A stretch of 64,000 bases of DNA. It comes from Ariolimax columbianus (Eukaryota > Mollusca > Gastropoda > Stylommatophora > Arionidae). The translations under genes and the position numbers were made by a program. The notes beneath the pieces were generated by a model. The model was not told the DNA's origin and did not search any database. It worked only from the letters and a program-made list of their open reading frames with translations. The stretch lies in contig JAVGWX010000002.1 in the NCBI GenBank assembly GCA_036924085.1, forward strand, positions 54,071,615-54,135,614, read 5' to 3'. This document shows, in pieces, positions 41,985 through 55,000 of this stretch (position 1 is its first letter; each line of letters opens with the position of its first letter).

Positions 41985-42350
41985 AAGAAAGTAGTTGTAC
42001 GCCTGAAGTTGTTGTTATCTCCATGCATAGCATGTCCAGGAATGGTGCTGGTGATGTCATGTGTTTTCTCTGTTCCTCGTGTGTTGAATATTTTTGTAGC
42101 AGATGTTCAGGATGTTTTTTTTAATGAGTGCAGCAGCCACATTTATTGGTATTTCCTATTTTTAGTTTGTTGAATAGATGGTATCTCAATCTGATGTGTC
42201 CTATGCCACCTGCTCATCTCTATTGAGCTGGTAATATGCGTTGATTAGTTGTTAGCCTGGATGCTCTGCTTCCCACTTGTTCATGTATCAATACATGGTA
42301 AACATCTTGGACCCTTCATAAGTTACTTCTGTATTATAAATTATCACATA
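41985..42350 (-). pseudogene. Decayed LINE-A 3' copy
   Basis: Minus frames give VTYEGSKMFTMY, MNKWEAEHPG, NAYYQLNRDEQVA and further pieces that correspond to LINE-A residues from VTYTESK to the CCHC-like end. Deletions and stops are frequent. No clear GAA tail remains. Confidence 0.75.
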
Positions 42351-42365
42351 TGGCTTCTGAGCTTC

Positions 42366-42835
42366 ATCTTAACTTAACTTAACGTCTTTATACTGGTTTA
42401 GAAGACCCTGCAGAGTCTGTATACAACCAGTTACATTTACATCACCTTGCTCTAAAAGCTATGCGCATCCAGTTTATTCTTAAATGCATTAACTGTCCCT
42501 GCCTCCACTACCTCCCCTGGCAATGCATTCCAAGCAGACACCACTCTCTGACTAAAAAAATATTTCCTAATATCTAACCTGGACCCCTCTTTAGTCAGCT
42601 TGTAGCTATGCCCTCGTGTTATTGTAGGTGGCTGTATTTTAAAAAACTTGTTATAGTCTAATTTATCGATTCCTCTGATCATCTTATAAACCTGTATTAA
42701 GTCATGTTCTGGTAAAGGTGGCCAGAGATTTGCACTTCGTCTCTTATTCCATAAGTATAAAACAGGTCCCTGCATAAGACAGCATGGCCATTTTCTGTCA
42801 AAAGCTATGTACTGCTCAAACATTGAGAGCATTAT
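42366..42835 (-). pseudogene. LINE-C 3' end with readable C-terminal protein
   Basis: The minus frame 42832-42452 encodes WPPLPEHDLIQVYKMIRGID, KLDYNKFFKIQPP, RGHSYKLTKEGSRLDIRKYF, FSQRVVSAWNALPGEVVEAG and FKNKLDAHSF*, the C-terminal tail typical of CR1/L2-type LINE proteins. It is followed by the untranslated end (ggttgtatacagactctgca) and the TTAAG tail at 42366-42380. This is the best LINE-C copy in the window and the reference for the shorter ones. Confidence 0.9.
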
Positions 42836-43655
42836 AGAGTTACAAGCTCTTTCTAAATTTCATTCTCAGCTTTGGCAGCATTTAAAAAAAAAAATTTTTT
42901 GTTGTGTCATTATAAATCTTTTGGTGAAAATGCACATTAAAAAATATTGCAAGAAAGTAAGATTTATAAGTTGAAAAGAGCAACCTTTTATGTTGTTCTG
43001 AAATTGATGAATGAGCACAGAAAATTGTTATTTGTTTGTGCATCATACTATTAGTATATGATGTACTCTTTTTAAATATTCTTTTTCATTGAAGCTGTTG
43101 TGCCTTAACATTATTTGTTTGTAAAATGTGGCACACAGATTTTCATCTGATGTTTTTTGACTGGTAGATATATAATCTAAACTATTTTAAAAATATGTTC
43201 ACATAAATGGCATTTTGCTTGTGAAATGCACAAACATAAGTATGTTGTTAAAAGCAAATAGAAGTGTTTGAACAGCTTGAGAACAGCATCATGTATATCA
43301 GGCTGCTACAAAAACCACCACAGCAAGAGCAGATAACTTTCTTTGCTATAGTCTTTCTACAAGAATGCCAAAAGCAGTTATATCTCAATTCTCCAACTGA
43401 AATGACGAGGGAAGGATTAAGATGGTGCATTAGGTTGTTTATTAAACTGCTTATAATTTATCGAATTGAAATGCTTTCTAAAGGTGAATTATATTTTTCA
43501 AGTGCATGAAATATTATATTTCAGTGATAAAACTTGCGAAAGTAAAATCATCTCTCATTATATTAAATGAAACATTGGTATTTTATTTATTAATCATTCT
43601 CTCTTTGATATCTGACATGCATTTTCTTCATCTTTGCACTTATCACCTTGGGGTA
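42836..43655. other. No recognisable feature
   Basis: AT-rich. Short overlapping frames near 43248-43509 on both strands show no domain. Confidence 0.4.
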
Positions 43656-43975
43656 CATAGACCATCAACAAAAATTCTGTAAGTAGACCTGTCCTGTGCT
43701 TTTTTCTCTAGTGCTTGCCAGCTTCTTCCTGTTTTTCTTGTTAAAGCCTCTAGGTTTCTTCTCCATGTGTTATTTGGCCTCCCTGTGCCCATTTTTTTCT
43801 GGGGGTTCCATGACAGAGATTATCTGGTGACACTGGCTTGAGGCTTTTGCAGTGTACCACCCATTCAGCACCACCTTCTTCTTAAGATTTCCTGTTCCAC
43901 CTGCCTTTATCCAGTTCTGTCACACAAGCTTTTGTTTGTTAACATGTCGAACAACTACAAGCCCAGAATCTTTCT
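43656..43975 (-). pseudogene. LINE 3' remnant (RTE/L2-like ending)
   Basis: Broken minus frames give VVHCKSLKPVSPDNLCHGTP, then a GxxxTxxEET-like block and KQEEAGKH, then TEFLLMVYVPQ, in the order of the WRR...DR...F(V)xGLC ending of LINE proteins. The left end gatgaagaaaatgc-like (complement of 43618-43632) may be its tail. Confidence 0.45.
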
Positions 43976-43980
43976 CAGGG

Positions 43981-44660
43981 ATCTTAACTTAACTTATTTT
44001 TATTCCACATCACTGATACTGAAAATACTGTGAGCATCCAATCTATTTTTGAATATATTAACTGACTCTACCTCTACCACATCTTGCGGCAATGCATTCC
44101 AAGAATTCAACACTTTCTGACTAAAAAAATATTTCCTAATATCCAATCTGGACTTGTCTTTAAACAATTTGAAGCTGTGTCCTCTTGTTCTTGTAGTCAG
44201 TTGTACTTGAAAAACTTGGTATAGTCTAAATAATTCCTTTCCATTCATTAATTTATAAACTTGTATTGTCACCTCAAATTCTTCTCTGTTCGAGACACTG
44301 AAAACCAGTTTTTTTAAAAATGGTTCTTTATAACTATAGTTCTGAAATCCCGTAACCATTTTGTAGCTCTTCTTTTTATCATTTCTAGCATGTTTATATC
44401 CACTCTATGATATTGATTCCACGCCTGAACACAGTAATACAATTTAGGTCTCACCAATGATTTATATTATTTGACTATTACTTCCTAGCTCTAATGTGAA
44501 ATGTTTCTTTTTTATCATACCCAGCATTGCATTAGCCTTTTTCACTGCCACCTGGACTTGCTCCTGCACCTTATCTGTATGAACTATTATAACTCCTATT
44601 AACCTGTTGATAAAGCCTTGTAATCTTTTAATATTGAGTTCAGTCATCCGTCACACCATA
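43981..44660 (-). pseudogene. CR1/L2-like LINE 3' end, related to LINE-C
   Basis: From 44647 down: QVQVAVKKANAMLGMIKKKH (the usual AVKKANxxLGxI block after the RT thumb). Then, in the frame 44359-44000, MVTGFQNYSYKE, EVTIQVYKLMNGK, RTRGHSFKLFKDKSRLDIRK, YFFSQKVLNSWNALPQDVVE and NRLDAHS. A TTAAG tail (complement of cttaacttaac, 43984-43994) ends it. Distinct in sequence from LINE-C proper. Confidence 0.88.
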
Positions 44661-44739
44661 CGGAAAGATAGCCTTCAAATTGAAGTTAAAGATCCTTAGA
44701 TTGGTATGCATTTTCATAATTTTAGTTTCACATTCTTTT

Positions 44740-45290
44740 CAACATGACAAAGGCCATTCTTGCTTTTTCTATCATGTATTTTACATCTTCATCTGCACCG
44801 CTTGCCTTCCACTGTGGAATCGCAGGAAACGAGAGAGCTGATGCTCTAGCATGCGATGGCAGCAATAAAAAGACACAGTTTATTCATCGAGTGCCATACA
44901 GAGAGATGAAGAACATCATCAGAAATCAATATATGCACCAATGGAGAGAAGACAGAAACATAAGCGGTACACCAGTCCCAATTCACCAACTCAAAAGAAA
45001 CCAACAAACTACCTTATTTCGCATGAGAACTGGTCACTGCTGACTACTAGAACATCAATACAGACTGAAGATCTCACACACTGATGAATGTCCATGTGGA
45101 ATATAGGGCCACAATCCTGAGCACATTCTACAGGAATGCCCACTCTATAGGGAAATGAGATGCCAAACGGAGGTGCGGAGCTAAGACAAAAGCTGTGGGG
45201 CAGCCACTCTAATCTGGTGAATACTACAGACTTCATCATAGCGACTGATCTGCAGATATAGCGTGACCAAAGATGCTGAACACAAAGTAA
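44740..45290 (+). pseudogene. LINE fragment: RNase H end and CCHC-like tail
   Basis: The plus frame has AFHCGIAGNERADALACDGS (the RNase H SHxGIxGNExAD block with its last Asp, 44797-44860), then HRVPYREMKNIIRNQYMHQW, LKRNQQTTLFRMRTGHC, and after a stop YRLKISHTDECPCGI and NPEHILQECPLY, the CxC...H...C ending. Same architecture as LINE-A but a different family. It ends near an A-rich tail at 45287-45304. Confidence 0.85.
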
Positions 45291-45304
45291 AAAAAAAGAA
45301 AGAA

Positions 45305-46018
45305 TGTTAATATCTCTACCTCATCCAAAAAGGTATTACTCTCAGTTTTATATGAGCCGTATTTAATTAAAAAGTCTTTTGTATTTTCTGCAAAGACCTT
45401 TAAACTTACTTGCTAGGAGATTTTGTCTAGTGTGACTATCTTCTCCTGCAACTGGAGTTGACTGTCAAATAGCAAGGCTATGTCATCTGCAAAGTCCAGG
45501 TCTTCTAGCTGTTTAATTGAGGTCAACTGGATTCCATTTCTCTCATAGGTTTTAGTTTCTTTAATAATTCAATAAACTGTCAGTGTAACAGAAAAGGTGA
45601 TAGAAGACAGCTCTGATGAACCCCATATTTAATGTTAGATGATTCTGTGAGTTGTCCCTCGTAAAAAATCTACACTGCTAGTACTAATATGTCTGCCTGT
45701 AGTATGCTGGTAGGTTTTTGCTTGCAGGAACTCATTGTACCTTAGTAGTTTTCAGAGTGTATTCCTGTGCAACCTGTCAAAGGTTCTTTCATAGTAAGCA
45801 AATTTGATCTACAGGCTTTAAATCCATTCTAATGACTGCTCTACAATTAGGCACAATGTGGCTAACCAGTCTGCACATGATTTGTTTTGTCTGAAACCTG
45901 CTTGGTATTCACAGCTTTTTTCAGTCTTTCAAGTATAACTCTGTTCAACACTTGACAAGATACTGACAGCAGCATTATTCTGCTGTAATTTGTACATTCT
46001 TGTAGATCACCTCTCCTT
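45305..46018 (-). pseudogene. RTE LINE, reverse transcriptase part downstream of the satellite
   Basis: Read on the minus strand from 46018: RRGDLQECTNYSRIMLLSVS and CQVLNRVILERLKK (RT motifs 0-1), then a decayed stretch with YEGQLTESSNIKYGVHQSC and LLSPFLLH, then DLDFADDIALLFDSQLQLQE, with the FADD pair at the complement of 45482-45493. It joins without a break in sense to the first satellite unit, whose end encodes HLVKLP. KLPRRGDL is the expected continuation in RTE proteins. Several stops and shifts are present. Confidence 0.92.
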
Positions 46019-49000
46019 GGTAGCTTAACCAAATGGCCATCTCTCCACTCTTTCAGAATAGTTTCTGTATCTCATATATTTCCAATAAAACTATTGGTGA
46101 AAGCTTGGTAGCTTAACCAGATGGCCATCTCTCCACTCTTTCAGAATAGTTTCTGTATCCCATATATTTCCAATAAAACTATTGGTGAAAGCTTGGTAGC
46201 TTAACCAGATGGCCATCTCTCCACTCTTTCAGAATAGTTTCTGTATCCCATATATTTCCAATAAAACTGTTGGTGAAAGCTTGGTAGCTTAACCAGATAG
46301 CCATCTCTCCACTCTTTCAGAATAGTTTCTGTATCCCATATATTTCCAATAAAACTATTGGTGAAAGCTTGGTAGCTTAACCAGATGGCCATCTCTCCAC
46401 TCTTTCAGAATAGTTTCTGTATCCCATATATTTCCAATAAAACTATTGGTGAAAGCTTGGTAGCTTAACCAGATGGCCATCTCTCCACTCTTTCAGAATA
46501 GTTTCTGTATCCCATACATTTCCAATAAAACTATTGGTGAAAACTTGGTAGCTTAACCAGATGGCCATCTCTCCACTCTTTCAGAATAGTTTCTGTATCC
46601 CATATATTTCAATAAAACTGTTGGTGAAAGCTTGGTAGCTTAACCAGATAGCCATCTCTCCACTCTTTCAGAATAGTTTCTGTATCCCATATATTTCCAA
46701 TAAAACTATTGGTGAAAGCTTGGTAGCTTAACCAGATGGCCATCTCTCCACTCTTTCAGAATAGTTTCTGTATCCCATACATTTCCAATAAAACTATTGG
46801 TGAAAACTTGGTAGCTTAACCAGATGGCCATCTCTCCACTCTTTCAGAATAGTTTCTGTATCCCATATATTTCCAATAAAACTATTGGTGAAAGCTTGGT
46901 AGCTTAACCAGATGGCCATCTCTCCACTCTTTCAGAATAGTTTCTGTATCCCATATATTTCCAATAAAACTATTGTGAAAGCTTGGTAGCTTAACCAGAT
47001 GGCCATCTCTCCACTCTTTCAGAATAGTTTCTGTATCCCATATATTTCCAATAAAACTATTAGTGAAAGCTTGGTAGCTTAACCAGATGGCCATCTCTCC
47101 ACTCTTTCAGAATAGTTTCTGTATCCCATATATTTCCAATAAAACTATTGGTGAAAGCTTGGTAGCTTAACCAGATGGCCATCTCTCCACTCTTTCAGAA
47201 TAGTTTCTGTATCCCATATATTTCCAATAAAACTATTGGTGAAAGCTTGGTAGCTTAACCAGATGGCCATCTCTCCACTCTTTCAGAATAGTTTCTGTAT
47301 CCCATATATTTCCAATAAAACTATTGGTGAAAGCTTGGTAGCTTAACCAGATGGCCATCTCTCCACTCTTTCAGAATAGTTTCTGTATCCCATATATTTC
47401 CAATAAAACTATTGGTGAAAGCTTGGTAGCTTAACCAGATGGCCATCTATCATCTCTTTCAGAATAGTTTCTGTATCCCATATATTTCCAATAAAACTAT
47501 TGGTGAAAGCTTGGTAGCTTAACCAAATGGCCATCTCTCCACTCTTTCAGAATAGTTTCTGTATCCCATATATTTCCAATAAAACTATTGGTGAAAGCTT
47601 GGTAGCTTAACCAGATGGCCATCTCTCCACTCTTTCAGAATAGTTTCTGTATCCCATATATTCCAATAAAACTATTGGTGAAAGCTTGGTAGCTTAACCA
47701 GATGGCCATCTCTCCACTCTTTCAGAATAGTTTCTGTATCCCATATATTTCCAATAAAACTGTTGGTGAAAGCTTGGTAGCTTAACCAGATGGCCATCTC
47801 TCCACTCTTTCAGAATAGTTTCTGTATCCCATATATTTCCAATAAAACTATTGGTGAAAGCTTTGTAGCTTAACCAGATGGCCATCTCTCCACTCTTTCA
47901 GAATAGTTTCTGTATCCCATATATTTCCAATAAAACTGAATTGGTGAAAGCTTGGTAGCTTAACCAGATGGCCATCTCTCCACTCTTTCAGAATAGTTTC
48001 TGTATCCCATATATTTCCAATAAAACTGTTGGTGAAAGCTTGGTAGCTTAACCAGATAGCCATCTCTCCACTCTTTCAGAATAGTTTCTGTATCCCATAT
48101 ATTTCCAATAAAACTATTGGTGAAAGCTTGGTAGCTTAACCAGATGGCCATCTCTCCACTCTTTCAGAATAGTTTCTGTATCCCATATATTTCCAATAAA
48201 ACTATTGGTGAAAGCTTGGTAGCTTAACCAGATGGCCATCTCTCCACTCTTTCAGAATAGTTTCTGTATCCCATATATTTCCAATAAAACTATTGGTGAA
48301 AGCTTGGTAGCTTAACCAGATGGCCATCTATCATCTCTTTCAGAATAGTTTCTGTATCCCATATATTTCCAATAAAACTATTGGTGAAAGCTTGGTAGCT
48401 TAACCAAATGGCCATCTCTCCACTCTTTCAGAATAGTTTCTGTATCCCATATATTTCCAATAAAACTATTGGTGAAAGCTTGGTAGCTTAACCAGATGGC
48501 CATCTCTCCACTCTTTCAGAATAGTTTCTGTATCCCATATATTTCCAATAAAACTATTGGTGAAAGCTTGGTAGCTTAACCAGATGGCCGTCTCTCCACT
48601 CTTTCAGAATAGTTTCTGTATCCCATATATTTCCAATAAAACTGTTGGTGAAAGCTTGGTAGCTTAACCAGATGGCCATCTCTCCACTCTTTCAGAATAG
48701 TTTCTGTATCCCATATATTTCCAATAAAACTATTGGTGAAAGCTTGGTAGCTTAACCAGATGGCCATCTCTCCACTCTTTCAGAATAGTTTCTGTATCCC
48801 ATATATTTCCAATAAAACTATTGGTGAAAGCTTGGTAGCTTAACCAGATGGCCATCTCTCCACTCTTTCAGAATAGTTTCTGTATCCCATATATTTCCAA
48901 TAAAACTGAATTGGTGAAAGCTTGGTAGCTTAACCAGATGGCCATCTCTCCACTCTTTCAGAATAGTTTCTGTATCCCATATATTTCCAATAAAACTGTT

Positions 49001-52000
49001 GGTGAAAGCTTGGTAGCTTAACCAGATAGCCATCTCTCCACTCTTTCAGAATAGTTTCTGTATCCCATATATTTCCAATAAAACTATTGGTGAAAGCTTG
49101 GTAGCTTAACCAGATGGCCATCTCTCCACTCTTTCAGAATAGTTTCTGTATCCCATATATTTCCAATAAAACTATTGGTGAAAGCTTGGTAGCTTAACCA
49201 GATGGCCATCTCTCCACTCTTTCAGAATAGTTTCTGTATCCCATATATTTCCAATAAAACTATTGGTGAAAGCTTGGTAGCTTAACCAGATGGCCATCTC
49301 TCCACTTTTTCAGAATAGTTTCTGTATCCCATATATTTCCAATAAAACTATTGGTGAAAGCTTGGTAGCTTAACCAGATGGCCATCTCTCCACTCTTTCA
49401 GAATAGTTTCTGTATCCCATATATTTCCAATAAAACTATTGGTGAAAGCTTGGTAGCTTAACCAGATGGCCATCTCTCCACTCTTTCAGAATAGTTTCTG
49501 TATCCCATATATTTCCAATAAAACTATTGGTGAAAGCTTGGTAGCTTAACCAGATGGCCATCTCTCTACTCTTTCAGAATAGTTTCTGTATCCCATATAT
49601 TTCCAATAAAACTATTGGTGAAAGCTTGGTAGCTTAACCAGATGGCCATCTCTCACTCTTTCAGAATAGTTTCTGTATCCCATATATTTCCAATAAAACT
49701 ATTGGTGAAAGCTTGGTAGCTTAACCAGATGGCCATCTCTCCACTCTTTCAGAATAGTTTCTGCATCCCATATATTTCCAATAAAACTATTGGTGAAAGC
49801 TTGGTAGCTTAACCAGATGGCCATCTCTCCACTCTTTCAGAATAGTTTCTGTATCCCATATATTTCCAATAAAACTGAATTGGTGAAAGCTTGGTAGCTT
49901 AACCAGATGGCCATCTCTCCACTCTTTCAGAATAGTTTCTGTATCCCATATATTTCCAATAAAACTGTTGGTGAAAGCTTGGTAGCTTAACCAGATAGCC
50001 ATCTCTCCACTCTTTCAGAATAGTTTCTGTATCCCATATATTTCCAATAAAACTATTGGTGAAAGCTTGGTAGCTTAACCAGATGGCCATCTCTCCACTC
50101 TTTCAGAATAGTTTCTGTATCCCATATATTTCCAATAAAACTATTGGTGAAAGCTTGGTAGCTTAACCAGATGGCCATCTCTCCACTCTTTCAGAATAGT
50201 TTCTGTATCCCATATATTTCCAATAAAACTATTGGTGAAAGCTTGGTAGCTTAACCAGATGGCCATCTATCATCTCTTTCAGAATAGTTTCTGTATCCCA
50301 TATATTTCCAATAAAACTATTGGTGAAAGCTTGGTAGCTTAACCAAATGGCCATCTCTCCACTCTTTCAGAATAGTTTCTGTATCCCATATATTTCCAAT
50401 AAAACTATTGGTGAAAGCTTGGTAGCTTAACCAGATGGCCATCTCTCCACTCTTTCAGAATAGTTTCTGTATCCCATATATTTCCAATAAAACTATTGGT
50501 GAAAGCTTGGTAGCTTAACCAGATGGCCATCTCTCCACTCTTTCAGAATAGTTTCTGTATCCCATATATTTCCAATAAAACTGTTGGTGAAAGCTTGGTA
50601 GCTTAACCAGATGGCCATCTCTCCACTCTTTCAGAATAGTTTCTGTATCCCATATATTTCCAATAAAACTATTGGTGAAAGCTTGGTAGCTTAACCAGAT
50701 GGCCATCTCTCCACTCTTTCAGAATAGTTTCTGTATCCCATATATTTCCAATAAAACTGAATTGGTGAAAGCTTGGTAGCTTAACCAGATGGCCATCTCT
50801 CCACTCTTTCAGAATAGTTTCTGTATCCCATATATTTCCAATAAAACTGTTGGTGAAAGCTTGGTAGCTTAACCAGATAGCCATCTCTCCACTCTTTCAG
50901 AATAGTTTCTGTATCCCATATATTTCCAATAAAACTATTGGTGAAAGCTTGGTAGCTTAACCAGATGGCCATCTCTCCACTCTTTCAGAATAGTTTCTGT
51001 ATCCCATATATTTCCAATAAAACTATTGGTGAAAGCTTGGTAGCTTAACCAGATGGCCATCTCTCCACTCTTTCAGAATAGTTTCTGTATCCCATATATT
51101 TCCAATAAAACTATTGGTGAAAGCTTGGTAGCTTAACCAGATGGCCATCTATCATCTCTTTCAGAATAGTTTCTGTATCCCATATATTTCCAATAAAACT
51201 ATTGGTGAAAGCTTGGTAGCTTAACCAAATGGCCATCTCTCCACTCTTTCAGAATAGTTTCTGTATCCCATATATTTCCAATAAAACTATTGGTGAAAGC
51301 TTGGTAGCTTAACCAGATGGCCATCTCTCCACTCTTTCAGAATAGTTTCTGTATCCCATATATTTCCAATAAAACTATTGGTGAAAGCTTGGTAGCTTAA
51401 CCAGATGGCCGTCTCTCCACTCTTTCAGAATAGTTTCTGTATCCCATATATTTCCAATAAAACTGTTGGTGAAAGCTTGATAGCTTAACCAGATGGCCAT
51501 CTCTCCACTCTTTCAGAATAGTTTCTGTATCCCATATATTTCCAATAAAACTATTGGTGAAAGCTTGGTAGCTTAACCAGATGGCCATCTCTCCACTCTT
51601 TCAGAATAGTTTCTGTATCCCATATATTTCCAATAAAACTATTGGTGAAAGCTTGGTAGCTTAACCAGATGGCCATCTCTCCACTCTTTCAGAATAGTTT
51701 CTGTATCCCATATATTTCCAATAAAACTATTGGTGAAAGCTTGGTAGCTTAACCAGATGGCCATCTCTCCACTCTTTCAGAATAGTTTCTGTATCCCATA
51801 TATTTCCAATAAAACTGTTGGTGAAAGCTTGGTAGCTTAACCAGATAGCCATCTCTCCACTCTTTCAGAATAGTTTCTGTATCCCATATATTTCCAATAA
51901 AACTATTGGTGAAAGCTTGGTAGCTTAACCAGATGGCCATCTCTCCACTCTTTCAGAATAGTTTCTGTATCCCATATATTTCCAATAAAACTATTGGTGA

Positions 52001-55000
52001 AAGCTTGGTAGCTTAACCAGATGGCCATCTCTCCACTCTTTCAGAATAGTTTCTGTATCCCATATATTTCCAATAAAACTATTGGTGAAAGCTTGGTAGC
52101 TTAACCAGATGGCCATCTCTCCACTCTTTCAGAATAGTTTCTGTATCCCATATATTTCCAATCAAACTATTGGTGAAAGCTTGGTAGCTTAACCAGATGG
52201 CCATCTCTCCACTCTTTCAGAATAGTTTCTGTATCCATATATTTCCAATAAAACTATTGGTGAAAGCTTGGTAGCTTAACCAGATGGCCATCTCTCCACT
52301 CTTTCAGAATAGTTTCTGTATCCCATATATTTCCAATAAAACTATTGGTGAAAGCTTGGTAGCTTAACCAGATGGCCATCTCTCTACTCTTTCAGAATAG
52401 TTTCTGTATCCCATATATTTCCAATAAAACTATTGGTGAAAGCTTGGTAGCTTAACCAGATGGCCATCTCTCATCTCTTTCAGAATAGTTTCTGTATCCC
52501 ATATATTTCCAATAAAACTATTGGTGAAAGCTTGGTAGCTTAACCAGATGGCCATCTCTCCACTCTTTCAGAATAGTTTCTGCATCCCATATATTTCCAA
52601 TAAAACTATTGGTGAAAGCTTGGTAGCTTAACCAGATGGCCATCTCTCCACTCTTTCAGAATAGTTTCTGTATCCCATATATTTCCAATAAAACTATTGG
52701 TGAAAGCTTGGTAGCTTAACCAGATGGCCATCTCTCCACTCTTTCAGAATAGTTTCTGTATCCCATATATTTACAATAAAACTATTGGTGAAAGCTTGGT
52801 AGCTTAACCAGATGGCCGTCTCTCCACTCTTTCAGAATAGTTTCTGTATCCCATATATTTCCAATAAAACTGTTGGTGAAAGCTTGGTAGCTTAACCAGA
52901 TGGCCATCTCTCCACTCTTTCAGAATAGTTTCTGTATCCCATATATTTCCAATAAAACTGTTGGTGAAAGCTTGGTAGCTTAACCAGATGGCCATCTCTC
53001 ATCTCTTTCAGAATAGTTTCTGTATCCCATATATTTCCAATAAAACTATTGGTGAAAGCTTGGTAGCTTAACCAGATGGCCATCTCTCCACTCTTTCAGA
53101 ATAGTTTCTGTATCCCATATATTTCCAATAAAACTATTGGTGAAAGCTTGGTAGCTTAACCAGATGGCCATCTCTCCACTCTTTCAGAATAGTTTCTGTA
53201 TCCCATATATTTCCAATAAAACTATTGGTGAAAGCTTGGTAGCTTAACCAGATGGCCATCTCTCATCTCTTTCAGAATAGTTTCTGTATCCCATATATTT
53301 CCAATAAAACTATTGGTGAAAGCTTGGTAGCTTAACCAGATGGCCATCTCTCCACTCTTTCAGAATAGTTTCTGTATCCCATATATTTCCAATAAAACTA
53401 TTGGTGAAAGCTTGGTAGCTTAACCAGATGGCCATCTCTCCACTCTTTCAGAATAGTTTCTGTATCCCATATATTTCCAATAAAACTATTGGTGAAAGCT
53501 TGGTAGCTTAACCAGATGGCCATCTCTCCACTCTTTCAGAATAGTTTCTGTATCCCATACATTTCCAATAAAACTATTGGTGAAAACTTGGTAGCTTAAC
53601 CAGATGGCCATCTCTCCACTCTTTCAGAATAGTTTCTGTATCCCATATATTTCCAATAAAACTATTGGTGAAAGCCTGGTAGCTTAACCAGATGGCCATC
53701 TCTCCACTCTTTCAGAATAGTTTCTGTATCCCATATATTTCCAATAAAACTATTGGTGAAAGCTTGGTAGCTTAACCAGATGGCCATCTCTCCACTCTTT
53801 CAGAATAGTTTCTGTATCCCATATATTTCCAATAAAACTGTTGGTGAAAGCTTGGTAGCTTAACCAGATGGCCATCTCTCCACTTTTTCAGAATAGTTTC
53901 TGTATCCCATATATTTCCAATAAAACTATTGGTGAAAGCTTGGTAGCTTAACCAGATGGCCATCTCTCCACTCTTTCAGAATAGTTTCTGTATCCCATAT
54001 ATTTCCAATAAAACTGTTGGTGAAAGCTTGGTAGCTTAACCAGATGGCCATCTCTCCACTCTTTCAGAATAGTTTCTGTATCCCATATATTTCCAATAAA
54101 ACTGTTGGTGAAAGCTTGGTAACTTAACCAGATGGCCATCTCTCCACTCTTTCAGAATAGTTTCTGTATCCCATATATTTCCAATAAAACTGTTGGTGAA
54201 AGCTTGGTAGCTTAACCAGATGGCCATCTCTCCACTCTTTCAGAACAGTTTCTGTATCCCATATATTTCCAATAAAACTGTTGGTGAAAGCTTGGTAGCT
54301 TAACCAGATAGCCATCTCTCCACTCTTTCAGAATAGTTTCTGTATCCCATATATTTCCAATAAAACTATTGGTGAAAGCTTGGTAGCTTAACCAGATGGC
54401 CATCTCTCCACTCTTTCAGAATAGTTTCTGTATCCCATACATTTCCAATAAAACTATTGGTGAAAACTTGGTAGCTTAACCAGATGGCCATCTCTCCACT
54501 CTTTCAGAATAGTTTCTGTATCCCATATATTTCCAATAAAACTATTGGTGAAAGCTTGGTAGCTTAACCAGATGGCCATCTCTCCACTCTTTCAGAATAG
54601 TTTCTGTATCCCATATATTTCCAATAAAACTATTGGTGAAAGCTTGGTAGCTTAACCAGATGGCCATCTCTCCACTCTTTCAGAATAGTTTCTGTATCCC
54701 ATATATTTCCAATAAAACTATTGGTGAAAGCTTGGTAGCTTAACCAGATGGCCATCTCTCCACTCTTTCAGAATAGTTTCTGTATCCCATATATTTCCAA
54801 TAAAACTGAATTGGTGAAAGCTTGGTAGCTTAACCAGATGGCCATCTCTCCACTCTTTCAGAATAGTTTCTGTATCCCATATATTTCCAATAAAACTGTT
54901 GGTGAAAGCTTGGTAGCTTAACCAGATAGCCATCTCTCCACTCTTTCAGAATAGTTTCTGTATCCCATATATTTCCAATAAAACTATTGGTGAAAGCTTG